64,000 nt of DNA, from contig OZ220684.1 of NCBI GenBank assembly GCA_965116395.1, positions 3,596,001 to 3,660,000 on the forward strand, written 5' to 3'. The notes below the pieces were generated by a model. That model worked only from the letters and a program-made list of their open reading frames with translations, made no database searches and was not told the origin of the DNA. Origin of the DNA: Bin5 sp965116395. GTDB lineage: Bacteria; Chloroflexota; Anaerolineae; Caldilineales; Caldilineaceae. This document shows, one piece after another, positions 9,054 to 17,446 of the stretch (positions are counted from its first letter, which is position 1; every line of letters begins with the position of its first letter). The translations under genes were made by a program, and so were the position numbers.

Positions 9054-9815
9054 GTGTCGCGCCCTTTCCTGACAATTATCATTCCTGCCTTTAACGAAGC
9101 GCGACGACTTCCCCATTCACTAACTACAATCGCCACGTTTTTGCGAGGCCAATCCTTTACAACCGAGATTCTGGTGGTGGAAAACCGGTCGACCGACGAG
9201 ACCAGTGCGGTTGTACGCGACTTTGCAGAGACTGTCACGGTCTCGGACCCATTCACGTTGGAGCTGCTTCACAGCGCGCCGGGGAAGGGGGCAGCGGTAA
9301 AGACGGGGATGCTGGTGGGCAAGGGAGATTATCTTTTCATCTGCGACGCCGACCTGTCGATGCCTATTGAGGAGGTTGCCAAATTTCTTCCTCCCCAGCA
9401 AGAGCCGGATGGGTATGACGTCGCCATCGCCAGCCGCGAGATTGCGGGCGCGGTACGCTACAACGAGCCGTCCTACCGTCATCTGATGGGCCGGGTATTC
9501 AACTATGTTGTTCGGAAGCTGATTATTCCGGGAATCGAAGATACACAGTGCGGCTTTAAGATGTTTACGCGGGAGGCGGCCTCTCAGGTCTTTCCGCACC
9601 AGACAATTGACGGTTGGGGTTTTGACCCGGAAATCCTGTACATCAGCCACATCCGCGGCCTCCGACTGGTCGAGGTGCCGATCAACTGGTATTACATGGC
9701 CGAAAGCCGCATCAATCCTCTCGTCGATACATTCAAGATGTGTCGCGAAGTCTTGCGAATCCGTCGAAATGGATTGCGCGGTATCTATGAACAGGTGCCC
9801 CGGACGATGGAGTAG
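9054..9815 (+). CDS. Family 2 glycosyltransferase, dolichyl-phosphate mannose synthase-like
   Basis: A 253-residue GT-A glycosyltransferase starting at GTG 9054. It begins FLTIIIPAFNEARRL, has the nucleotide-sugar/metal motif FICDADLSMP, the acceptor-site motif DTQCGFKMFTREAA, and the catalytic-region GFDPEILYI. Together these match the DPM1/GtrB-like branch, which transfers a sugar from GDP- or UDP-sugar to a polyprenyl phosphate at the cytoplasmic membrane face. No C-terminal membrane spans are present, so it resembles soluble DPM1. The polyprenyl-linked sugar could feed GT39-type enzymes such as the one at 18.8-20.7 kb; that link is inference. Confidence 0.85.
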   Translation: MSRPFLTIIIPAFNEARRLPHSLTTIATFLRGQSFTTEILVVENRSTDETSAVVRDFAETVTVSDPFTLELLHSAPGKGAAVKTGMLVGKGDYLFICDADLSMPIEEVAKFLPPQQEPDGYDVAIASREIAGAVRYNEPSYRHLMGRVFNYVVRKLIIPGIEDTQCGFKMFTREAASQVFPHQTIDGWGFDPEILYISHIRGLRLVEVPINWYYMAESRINPLVDTFKMCREVLRIRRNGLRGIYEQVPRTME

Positions 9816-9904
9816 CTGCCTCGCGTCCCAACCCGGGTTCAATGTTGGGACTGTTCGCCGCCGCGTGCCTTGCTATCGAATGCGTGGACCGGTATTTCAT
9901 TCTG

Positions 9905-10630
9905 TCATGTAGTTGGCGGCCGGTCAAACTCCTTGCTTGCCAGCCAAATCTGCACACTGTTGGCGACGAAATGGGCGACCAGCGGGGCGAGCAGGCTCTG
10001 ATGCCATACGAACATCAGGCCAAATAGCGCGCCGGCCGTTCCCGCACCGATGATGCCCCATGCGCCCTGTGGGCTGTGCAAAAGGCCGAAAACGATGCTG
10101 AAGCCGATGATGAGCCAGGCAGTCGGTAGCAGAGGCGAGAGCCCGCCAATGAGCAGGCTGCGAAACAAGACCTCTTCAAAAAGTACGCTTAACAGCAGGG
10201 CGAAGGGCAGTAGACGGGCCTCCCTGCGGTTGCGCGGGATCACAAGTTCGAGAATCGAACGGTAGAACCTGGTATCTGTGTAGCGCGTAACAAGCCGCCC
10301 CAAACCCACGAACAGCACAGCCATTGCCAGCCCTGTCAGGACGCCTGTCAGAAGCTGTGACCCTGCATTGTGAAATTGCCAACCCAGTGTCTCTGGCGAA
10401 AGGCCGCTGCCCCTGCCGAGGAGAATACAGATGGCCAGTACAATGGCCCGCAGAGCATTTTCGGCAGGGAGCAACAGCAGATTTTCTTGCGGCTGCCAGC
10501 TCAGCAACAGGCGCGCTGTCATGTGGGCGCCATATCCGACGAATGCCGTGATGAGAAGAGTTAATCCCGCAAATAAAAGGTAGCGCCAGTCCATCTGGTA
10601 AGTGTAGGTGACATGGGGCGATGCCTTCAA
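9905..10630 (-). CDS. CPBP-family intramembrane metalloprotease
   Basis: A polytopic protein of up to 241 residues with the Abi/CAAX-protease signature: motif 1 LFEEVLFRSLL (EExxxR type) and motif 2 FGLLHSPQGAWG with the metal-ligand His. These glutamates and histidines form the intramembrane active site in Rce1-like enzymes. Bacterial members are linked to prenyl-protein processing, bacteriocin immunity or regulated proteolysis, and the substrate is unknown here. Start is uncertain: the longest reading begins with TTG at 10630, but ATG at 10594 (MDWRYLLF) directly precedes the first membrane segment and is equally plausible. It is convergent with the glycosyltransferase gene. Confidence 0.85.
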   Translation of the reverse strand: MKASPHVTYTYQMDWRYLLFAGLTLLITAFVGYGAHMTARLLLSWQPQENLLLLPAENALRAIVLAICILLGRGSGLSPETLGWQFHNAGSQLLTGVLTGLAMAVLFVGLGRLVTRYTDTRFYRSILELVIPRNRREARLLPFALLLSVLFEEVLFRSLLIGGLSPLLPTAWLIIGFSIVFGLLHSPQGAWGIIGAGTAGALFGLMFVWHQSLLAPLVAHFVANSVQIWLASKEFDRPPTT

Positions 10631-10796
10631 ATGCGAGCGCGACCTGTTTCGCCAGAAGGTTGCCTTTCTGCTTCGAATCGGTCACCTTGGTCAAGTGCTC
10701 TTGCGGTAAGGCAGGCATGTCAGTCCGGAGGATGGGTTCTAATTCAGGAGGGCTAATCTGCGCCACTGGCAACACAACCGGGGCGGTCAAAGATTT

Positions 10797-10824
10797 TTGG
10801 ATGTTTCCATTCTGTTGCTATACT
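10797..10824 (+). promoter_or_regulatory. Sigma70-type promoter ahead of the acyl-CoA dehydrogenase leader
   Basis: TTGGAT (10797-10802) and TATACT (10819-10824) with a 16-bp spacer. Transcription would start near 10831 and run into a short hairpin-rich leader that ends in a T-tract. A second -10-like TATAAT lies at 10934-10939, just past that T-tract, without a clear -35. Confidence 0.55.
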
Positions 10825-10848
10825 TATTTTTTGTTTGCAGCTAAGCTG

Positions 10849-10922
10849 GCGCGCCGCTGTTGGGCGCGCCGAAGATGGGAATTCCTCTTCTTCGGCGGAG
10901 ACAAAGGCGTCTCCGCCTTTTT
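10849..10922 (+). promoter_or_regulatory. Attenuator-like leader or small RNA with three competing hairpins
   Basis: Three stems overlap. Hairpin 1 is GGCGCGCC (10849-10856) with GGCGCGCC (10863-10870). Hairpin 2 is CGCCGAAGA (10867-10875) with TCTTCGGCG (10889-10897). Hairpin 3 is GGCGGAGAC (10894-10902) with GTCTCCGCC (10909-10917), followed directly by TTTTT. Hairpin 2 uses bases of both other hairpins, so 1+3 (terminated) and 2 (read-through) are mutually exclusive. That is the usual layout of a transcription attenuator or riboswitch expression platform. Alternatively the segment is a roughly 90-nt small RNA that simply ends at hairpin 3. No known riboswitch consensus was recognised. Confidence 0.55.
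10894..10922 (+). terminator. Intrinsic terminator (hairpin 3 of the leader)
   Basis: A 9-bp perfect GC-rich stem GGCGGAGAC / GTCTCCGCC, six-base loop AAAGGC, then TTTTT on the plus strand. No plus-strand gene ends nearby, so it most likely terminates the leader transcript that starts near 10831. Confidence 0.75.
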
Positions 10923-10998
10923 CTTCAACACGCTATAATAGACTGTCGCGGTAACGGAAACGACTGCGCTTTGCGGCAGTGGGAAAAGGACTGAATCG

Positions 10999-12210
10999 AT
11001 GGCTTCTTCAGCCGAGTTGCTGTACACGGAAGAGCACAATCTGGTTCGCAAAATGGCCTATGATTTCACCCGCAATGAGGTGATGCCGATCATTGCCGAG
11101 CACGACCGCAATCACACGTTCCCACACGAACTGTTGCCGAAGATGGCGCAACTTGGTTTTCTCGGCATCTGTCTGCCGGCGGGCTACGGCGGCGCGGGCA
11201 TGGACTTTCACTCGCTGGGCATCGTCTCCGAGGCATTGGAATACGGCGATTCGTCGGTGCGCGAGACGGTCGCGGTTCATCTAGCGCTGCATGCGCTGCC
11301 GATATTCCAGTGGGGAACCGAGGAGCAGAAGCAGGCGTTTCTGCCCGCTTTGGCCAGTGGCGACCGTATCGCTTGTTTCGGGCTGACTGAGCCCGGCGCG
11401 GGTTCGGACGTTGCGGCCCTCCAGACTCGCGCCCGTCGACAGGGGGACACATACATTCTTAGCGGCGAAAAAATGTGGATCACTCTGGCCGACGTGGCCG
11501 ATCGATTTCTCGTTTTTGCTAAAACGCAGCCTGAGGAAGGCGCGCGCGGAATTTCCGCGTTCATCCTGGAACGCGGCTGGGAGGGGCTTACAACCGGCAC
11601 GCTCGAAGGTAAGATGGGCGTCCGCGCCAGTAACACCGGCTGGATCAATATGCAGGAGGTGCGCGTTCCTGCCAGTCACCGCCTGGGGCAGGAGGGAGAA
11701 GGCTTCAAGATCGCGATGAGTTGCCTGGATAACGCTCGCTTTGGCGTCGCCGCCGGCTCGGTCGGAATCATTCGGGCCTGCATCGACGAATCGGTCAACT
11801 ATGCTTTGGAACGCAAGACTTTCGGCAAACCGATCGCTGAACACCAACTCATTCAGCAGATGATTGCCCAGATGCAGCAGGACCTGGATATCGGTGAACT
11901 GCTGGTGTGGAAGGCAGGCACGCTCAAGAATCAAGGAGTGCGCAATACGCGGGAGACCAGCATGGCCAAGTGGTTCTGCACGGAGGCGGCGCGGCGTTCA
12001 GCCGACAACGCAGTCCAGATTCACGGCGCGTATGGATATTCCGATGAGTACAATGTGGAGCGGCACCTGCGAAACACCAAGAGCGCGGTGATCTACGAGG
12101 GCACGTCCCAGATTCATACGCTGATGCAGGCCGCCTACACCTTGGGCATGCGCGAGGACCGCGCGCTGCGCTGCCCCATGCCAGCCTATGACCCGGATAC
12201 GTGGCAGTAG
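10999..12210 (+). CDS. Acyl-CoA dehydrogenase
   Basis: A 403-residue FAD-dependent acyl-CoA dehydrogenase. The first signature is ACFGLTEPGAGSDVAAL, and the substrate/FAD region is KMWITLADVADRFLVFAKT. The C-terminal catalytic segment VIYEGTSQIHTLMQ carries the usual catalytic Glu position. It oxidises an acyl-CoA to the 2-enoyl-CoA and passes electrons to ETF, whose two subunits follow within 1 kb on the same strand. Chain-length or branched/aryl specificity cannot be read from the sequence. ATG 10999 is chosen. The gene lies behind an attenuator-like leader (10849-10922), so expression may be conditional. Length is normal for the family. Confidence 0.93.
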   Translation: MASSAELLYTEEHNLVRKMAYDFTRNEVMPIIAEHDRNHTFPHELLPKMAQLGFLGICLPAGYGGAGMDFHSLGIVSEALEYGDSSVRETVAVHLALHALPIFQWGTEEQKQAFLPALASGDRIACFGLTEPGAGSDVAALQTRARRQGDTYILSGEKMWITLADVADRFLVFAKTQPEEGARGISAFILERGWEGLTTGTLEGKMGVRASNTGWINMQEVRVPASHRLGQEGEGFKIAMSCLDNARFGVAAGSVGIIRACIDESVNYALERKTFGKPIAEHQLIQQMIAQMQQDLDIGELLVWKAGTLKNQGVRNTRETSMAKWFCTEAARRSADNAVQIHGAYGYSDEYNVERHLRNTKSAVIYEGTSQIHTLMQAAYTLGMREDRALRCPMPAYDPDTWQ

Positions 12211-12302
12211 GGGGCAATGAGGGAAGCGGCTGTGGGCACTAGTGCGGGCAACCAGATGAAGCTGTCCAGTTGGGACATAATCTCACATGAAAGGAGCGCT
12301 GC

Positions 12303-13088
12303 GTGAAGGTAGCGGTGTTAATCAAGCAGACGCCCGATACCGCGGAATTGCCCAGAGTTACAGTGGCTGAGGCGCAATCCGGCGAAGTGCAGGCGACTAT
12401 GGTCATCAATCCCTGGGATGAGTTTGCAGTGGAGGAAGCGATTGACCTTGCTGAAAGGTTTGACTGCGAAACCGTCGCCATCTCAATGGGACGAGAAAGC
12501 GAAACCGACGCGCTGAAACATGCGCTGGCGATGGGTATGGACAACGCTGTGCTGGTGGATGAGAGCGTAATTGACGGCGGCGACGAATGGGCCGCCGCCG
12601 GGGCCCTGGCCGCGGCCGTCGGGATGGCCGGCGAGCAGGAAGAGGTGGAGCTGGTGCTGGCCGGCAAGATGAGCGTGGACGGCAACAGCGGCGTCATCTA
12701 CCCCGGCGTTGCGTGCAAGTTGGGTTGGGACCTGCTGGTCAACGTAACCAGAATCGTCGACATTGTCGATGGCAAGCTGATCGCCGAACAGGTTTTTGAA
12801 GGCGGGCAGGAAACGGTCGAGGCGCCACTGCCGGTAGTGGTAAGCGTCGCAAAAGAGATCAACGAACCACGTTACCCCAGCTTCATGGGCATCCGCAAGG
12901 CGAGCCGAGCGAGTATCCCTGTCCTCGGCCGCGATGACTTGGAGGTAGGTCCCTCAAGCACTACGCGCTGGACCGATCTGGACAAGCAGGAGCCGGAACG
13001 CGTGCAGGTGAAAATATTCGTGGGCGATAGCGTCGAGGAAAAGGCCGCCCAGCTGGCGGATGCACTGATGGCTGAGAAAGTGATATAG
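12303..13088 (+). CDS. etfB: Electron transfer flavoprotein beta subunit
   Basis: A 261-residue EtfB beginning at GTG 12303, preceded by AAAGGAGC. It opens with KVAVLIKQTPDTAEL, has the EAIDLAERFDCETVAISMG segment and the family signature region VVVSVAKEINEPRYPSFMGI (the loop that meets the dehydrogenase). With EtfA it forms the heterodimer that collects electrons from acyl-CoA dehydrogenases and passes them to the quinone pool through an ETF:quinone oxidoreductase, which is not in this window. It lies 92 bp after the acyl-CoA dehydrogenase and 76 bp before etfA, so the three probably form one unit. Confidence 0.93.
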   Translation: MKVAVLIKQTPDTAELPRVTVAEAQSGEVQATMVINPWDEFAVEEAIDLAERFDCETVAISMGRESETDALKHALAMGMDNAVLVDESVIDGGDEWAAAGALAAAVGMAGEQEEVELVLAGKMSVDGNSGVIYPGVACKLGWDLLVNVTRIVDIVDGKLIAEQVFEGGQETVEAPLPVVVSVAKEINEPRYPSFMGIRKASRASIPVLGRDDLEVGPSSTTRWTDLDKQEPERVQVKIFVGDSVEEKAAQLADALMAEKVI

Positions 13089-13164
13089 GCTAGGGTAGGT
13101 GAGAAGCAAGGGGAACATTTCGCTCCCTTTCTTCTTCAGTCTCTTCCCTTAGAGAGGGATAACG

Positions 13165-14145
13165 ATGGCGATTCTCGTCTGGATTGAACTGAATGAAGGA
13201 CAAGCCGTGTCCAACTGTTGGGAGCTCCTGGGCAAGGCGAAGGAACTGGGTCGGGAAATGGGCGCCGATGTTGCGGCGCTCCTGATAGGGAGCGACGTGG
13301 ATGAAGCTGCCCAGCAGGCACTGGCCTACGGAGCCGACCAGGTCTACGCCGCGACTGATTCCAGCTTGGAGAGCTACCGGCTGCAGCCCTTTTCCGCCAT
13401 CGCCGAACAGGCGGTCAAACGCAGCGGGGCGAAAGCCTTTCTCACCAATGCCTCCATTCGCGGAGGTGTGCTGGCTGCCACGGTGGCGTGCCGCCAGGAC
13501 GCCGGCATAGCAGCCAACGCGACCGATCTGTGGGTGGAGGAAGGCAAATTGGTGGCGGCCCGCACGATATATTCGGGCAATATCAGCGCTCGGATTCACT
13601 TTGAGAGTCCGCTGGCAGTTGCCAGCGTTCGGCCCCGCTCTTTTGCCATGCCGCAGCCGGCGGAGGCGTCGGGAACAGTGGACAAGTTGGATGTTGCGTA
13701 TAGTGAAGATGAAATCCGTCAGAAAGTTACTGATTTTCGCGCGGTTGATGCGGGCGAAGTCAGCCTGACCGATGCCCACATCATAGTCTCTGGCGGGCGA
13801 GGCGTGGCCGCTGATCCGCCGAAGGGCTTCGAGCTTGTGGGTGAATTGGCACGGACCCTGGGCGCGGCGCTTGGGGCCAGCCGTGCTGCGGTTGACGCGG
13901 GCTACATTCCATACAAGCACCAGGTAGGGCAGACTGGCAAGACGGTCAGGCCGGATCTATATATTGCCTGCGGCATCTCGGGCGCGATCCAACATCTGGC
14001 CGGCATGGGGAACAGCAAGATCATCGTCGCCATCAACAAGGACCCAGACGCCCCCATTTTTCAACGGGCCAAATATGGCATTGTCGATGATCTTTTCAAG
14101 GCGGTCCCGGCACTGGCTGCGGAGTTCAGCAAGCGGCTGAACTGA
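13165..14145 (+). CDS. etfA: Electron transfer flavoprotein alpha subunit
   Basis: A 326-residue EtfA. The N-terminal half is the ETF domain (GADQVYAATDSSLESY). The C-terminal FAD-binding half carries IIVSGGRGVAADPPKGF, the KHQVGQTGKTVRPDLYIA segment and the signature GISGAIQHLAGM followed by IIVAINKDPDAPIF. All the usual FAD-binding blocks are intact. It is the partner of the EtfB encoded just upstream and completes an acyl-CoA dehydrogenase/ETF electron-transfer set. Start ATG 13165 follows AGAGAGGG. Confidence 0.95.
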   Translation: MAILVWIELNEGQAVSNCWELLGKAKELGREMGADVAALLIGSDVDEAAQQALAYGADQVYAATDSSLESYRLQPFSAIAEQAVKRSGAKAFLTNASIRGGVLAATVACRQDAGIAANATDLWVEEGKLVAARTIYSGNISARIHFESPLAVASVRPRSFAMPQPAEASGTVDKLDVAYSEDEIRQKVTDFRAVDAGEVSLTDAHIIVSGGRGVAADPPKGFELVGELARTLGAALGASRAAVDAGYIPYKHQVGQTGKTVRPDLYIACGISGAIQHLAGMGNSKIIVAINKDPDAPIFQRAKYGIVDDLFKAVPALAAEFSKRLN

Positions 14146-14394
14146 TACCAAAGCCGCGGGGTATGTAGACCGGGGTGGGCCGTTCTCACTTGGGCTGATG
14201 GGACTGTTCATCTGTGCTCTAGGTGTACGTTGGCGGCGGCCTGGTCTGTTGTGAATCAACCAGGAAGTGCAGTTGGATTCTGTGTCTGGATCGGAACTCC
14301 GATGTCGTTGTTTCGAACTTTCGAGAGACGCTAGAAAAACGCGTGCGCGTTGTCGGGCGTGCTGGAGTGCGCGCCGGCACTGTGGTGAAGCCAA

Positions 14395-15738
14395 ATGAAT
14401 GATTACAAAGCCCATTTTCGTTGCTTTCGAGGTTGCGCGGGGACTTATTCCATATTTGAGGTTATCTACACCTGTCCGAAATGCGGCGGGCTGTTGGAGG
14501 TGGAGCACAACACTGATGCCCTGAGGACGCGGTCCGCAGAAGAGTGGAAGAAGCTGTTCGATGACCGCGTTGGTTCCACCGAATGGCCCTATGGCAGCGG
14601 TGTTTGGGGTAAGAAAGAGTGGATCATGCCGACCATTGCTGACGAAAACGTGGTCAGCATGTATGAGGGCAACTCCAACCTCTTTTGGGCCGAGCGGCTG
14701 GGGAGGCAGATCGGTCTGTCCGACCTGTGGGTAAAGCTGTGCGGGAACAGTCATACCGGCAGTTTCAAGGATCTGGGTATGACGGTACTGATCAGTGTCG
14801 TCAAGCAGATGCGGGCGGACGGCGTACCGGTTGGGGCGGTTGGCTGCGCCAGTACAGGTGATACCAGCGCAGCGCTGGCCGCCTATGCGGCCGCGGCCGG
14901 GATCCCGGCCGTTATTTTCCTGCCCGAGGGCAGGGTCAGCCCGGCACAACTGATTCAGCCGATTGCCAATGGCGCCTTTGTACTTGCCCTTGATACGGAC
15001 TTTGACGGCTGCATGCGCGTCATTCGAGAAATCACGCAAGACAGCGACAGCGATGACTCATCAATCTATCTGGCAAACTCGATGAACTCGTTGCGAATTG
15101 AAGGCCAGAAAACGATTGGTATCGAAATCGTGCAGCAGTTTGACTGGGAAATACCAGATTGGATTGTCATCCCTGTTGGCAACTTGGGTAACATCAGTGC
15201 GCTCTACAAAGGGCTGAAGCTGATGTTGGATCTGGGCATCATCAGCCGCCTTCCTCGTCTGGTGGCGGCCCAAGCCGCTAAGGCCAACCCTTTCTATCTC
15301 AGTTATCTGAATGGATTCAGCGAGAAGGTGAGCGTGGAGGCCGAAACTACGCTGGCTTCCGCAATTCAAATCGGTGATCCTGTCAGCTATGAGAAGGCGG
15401 TGCAGGCAATTCAGGAGACCGACGGCATTGTCGAGCAGGTTGATGAACATGAGATGGCAGCGGCCGCGGCCATGGCGGACGCCACCGGCATGTATACTTG
15501 TCCGCATACCGGTACTGCCCTGGCTGCGCTCTTCAAACTACTGCAGCGCAAGGTAATTGGGAGCAACGAGCGGGTGATCGTCATCAGCACCGCCCATGGC
15601 CTAAAGTTTACGCCGTTCAAAGTTGGCTACCACGAGGGCACGCTGACGGAAGTGGAGAGTGACCTTGCCAACCCGCCCGTCTATCTGCCTGCTGATGCGG
15701 ATATCGTGCGGGACGCGATTCAGCGAAAATTATCGTGA
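14395..15738 (+). CDS. thrC: Threonine synthase
   Basis: A 447-residue PLP enzyme that converts O-phosphohomoserine to threonine. The N-terminus carries a small Cys-rich ribbon (HFRCFRGCAGTYSI, YTCPKCGGLLEVEH), common in one threonine synthase branch. The PLP-lysine motif is HTGSFKDLGM, the phosphate loop is CASTGDTSAALAAY, and the C-terminal domain includes VIVISTAHGLKFTPFK. Threonine synthase is better supported than cysteate or diaminopropionate enzymes because of the ribbon and the GSFKDLG motif. It is separated from etfA by about 250 bp in which I see no other feature. Confidence 0.9.
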   Translation: MNDYKAHFRCFRGCAGTYSIFEVIYTCPKCGGLLEVEHNTDALRTRSAEEWKKLFDDRVGSTEWPYGSGVWGKKEWIMPTIADENVVSMYEGNSNLFWAERLGRQIGLSDLWVKLCGNSHTGSFKDLGMTVLISVVKQMRADGVPVGAVGCASTGDTSAALAAYAAAAGIPAVIFLPEGRVSPAQLIQPIANGAFVLALDTDFDGCMRVIREITQDSDSDDSSIYLANSMNSLRIEGQKTIGIEIVQQFDWEIPDWIVIPVGNLGNISALYKGLKLMLDLGIISRLPRLVAAQAAKANPFYLSYLNGFSEKVSVEAETTLASAIQIGDPVSYEKAVQAIQETDGIVEQVDEHEMAAAAAMADATGMYTCPHTGTALAALFKLLQRKVIGSNERVIVISTAHGLKFTPFKVGYHEGTLTEVESDLANPPVYLPADADIVRDAIQRKLS

Positions 15739-15823
15739 TCCTGACAGGCCGTGAATTTATTTCCTCTGCGACAGACGGCGCGCTAAACTACCAGCATCCG
15801 ACCTGCCAATTCTCGCAAGCGCA

Positions 15824-16636
15824 GTGACCGAAAAGAACAAGGCGACTCCCCTCGACTATAGTCCCACCTCCTTCTCCCAGGGACGAATGGACTTTGCTTG
15901 GGAGGAGTTGACGGCCACACAACGGGCGCAGCACTACGCCGACTGGCAGGCCGGAAAGGGCCTCATCGGCGGCGATCCCCGGCAGCGTCCGAAATTCGAT
16001 GTTCTTCCTTCCTGGGGGGTGGACCGACGTTTTGTGCGCGCCCTTGCGCTCGGTGATGCTGGCGCCGCAAATGGCGAACGCTTCCGCCGGGAAACTATGA
16101 GCGGGCGACCACTCGAAATTGAGATTGGTTTTGGCCGGGGGGACTTCCTCCTTGACCGCGCCGCGCGCATGCCCGAGCGAATGTTCCTCGGCTTCGAGGT
16201 TAGAACCAAGGCCGTGCGCTTGACGCTGGGCCGCCTGGAGAAACGGCGTTTGGAGAATCTGTGGCTTAGCGACGATGATGCCAGAGTGGGTCTGCCGCAT
16301 GCTATCCCGGACAGCAGCGTGGATGCAGTTCATGTGCTCTTCCCCGACCCTTGGTGGAAGGCGCAGCACAAGGTAAAGCGTCTGTTTTCTCCCCCATTCG
16401 TCGATCTGTTGGCCTCCAAAATACGTTCGGGCGGCTATTTGCACGTAAAGAGTGACGTGGAGCAGTACTGCGAAATGGTGCGCTACCTGCTGTCCCAACA
16501 CTCCGCGTTTTGTAATCACAGCCCGGAAGTGCCCGCCCAGATCGGGCCATACCTTCCAACACACCGGGAACACTGGTGCCGGGAAAACGGGATGCCGGTG
16601 TGGGCCTGTTATTTTGCCAGGCGAGATGAAGGGTAG
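15824..16636 (+). CDS. trmB: tRNA (guanine-N7-)-methyltransferase TrmB
   Basis: A 270-residue SAM methyltransferase that makes m7G46 in tRNA. The SAM loop is EIEIGFGRGDFLLDRA, followed by the FLGFEVRTKAVRLTL segment and the TrmB hallmark VHVLFPDPWWKAQHKVKRL (a variant of the usual FPDPWPKKRHHKRR). About 85 residues precede the methyltransferase core, more than in short bacterial TrmB. In that stretch SFSQGRMDFAWEEL is not a known domain to me. Start GTG 15824 is the furthest upstream in-frame start. Confidence 0.85.
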   Translation: MTEKNKATPLDYSPTSFSQGRMDFAWEELTATQRAQHYADWQAGKGLIGGDPRQRPKFDVLPSWGVDRRFVRALALGDAGAANGERFRRETMSGRPLEIEIGFGRGDFLLDRAARMPERMFLGFEVRTKAVRLTLGRLEKRRLENLWLSDDDARVGLPHAIPDSSVDAVHVLFPDPWWKAQHKVKRLFSPPFVDLLASKIRSGGYLHVKSDVEQYCEMVRYLLSQHSAFCNHSPEVPAQIGPYLPTHREHWCRENGMPVWACYFARRDEG

Positions 16637-16729
16637 GGGAATTTCTGGGAGGAAGTGTTGGCTCAGCCGCGCGGCAGCACCAGAGTTGACTACATCGGTT
16701 GATTTGACAGGTCAAGCGGGCTCGGAAGT

Positions 16730-17254
16730 TCAGCGGCTATGGGCGAGGTGAATCTGCTGGCGAAGTTCGCGGCGGGCGGTGTTCAGATTTTCCTTGATTT
16801 TGAAGAAGACCGCCTCGGTTACATCCATTTCCTGCGAGATCAAGAGTGCTTCAAGGGCTTCAACCACGCGCAGCACTTTGGCTTCCAAAAGCTCGACAGT
16901 GGTCGCGTAGAGTGACTCGGGCAAAAAGTAGAGCAGGATAACCAGACCCCACATTCCGAACGCCAGAATTCTGTTTCCACCCACACTGACCTGCTCGCGC
17001 AGCAGAATCATCGACAAAAGCCAAAGGACGACGGTTGCCGCCATCAGATCATAGCGGGTGATTGGTCGGGCCGCGCTGATGTCCTGCACGCCGGCGGCCA
17101 ACTGGTCATATGTTTTGAGACGCGCCAACCACAGGTTGAATTGCCGACACTGCTGGCGGTTGACCCTGCTCTGATCAAAGAGGGCAAGCTCCAGCGCCCG
17201 TTCGCGGCATTGGTTGGCTAACTCATAGAACTCTTTGCGGGTCAGTTCTGCCAT
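16730..17254 (-). CDS. Small membrane protein with coiled-coil ends, unknown function
   Basis: A 174-residue protein with no family I recognise. Residues about 65-115 hold two membrane segments (LMAATVVLWLLSMILL and AFGMWGLVILLYFLP). The N-terminal 60 residues (many E, Q, R, L) and the C-terminal 50 residues are predicted by eye to be helical and amphipathic. It lies between convergent trmB and the downstream end of the upstream minus-strand neighbourhood. Start ATG 17254 gives an uninterrupted frame. Coding is likely because codon use resembles its neighbours and the protein has clear domain-like partition. Confidence 0.65.
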   Translation of the reverse strand: MAELTRKEFYELANQCRERALELALFDQSRVNRQQCRQFNLWLARLKTYDQLAAGVQDISAARPITRYDLMAATVVLWLLSMILLREQVSVGGNRILAFGMWGLVILLYFLPESLYATTVELLEAKVLRVVEALEALLISQEMDVTEAVFFKIKENLNTARRELRQQIHLAHSR

Positions 17255-17446
17255 GAATCGAGTCCGCTAGATGCGCGGGACGGGCCTGTCGCCGCACCAG
17301 GAGGCAGGCAATGGGGCGCTGACCTCCTGGCAATCGAGCTACAGTGCCCGGTGAGAATGGGGCCTCCTGACAAAGGCACCGGAAGGGCAATCCTGCACTG
17401 CCAACTCAGGACTTTCCAGCGGATGCTGGGTACAGTCGTTGCCCGA

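Noticed and set aside
13957..15039. Long minus-strand open frame (360 codons) opposite etfA and thrC
   Set aside because: It covers the plus-strand etfA end and thrC start, both of which carry intact family motifs. The antisense protein has no recognisable motif and is explained by GC-rich codon use.
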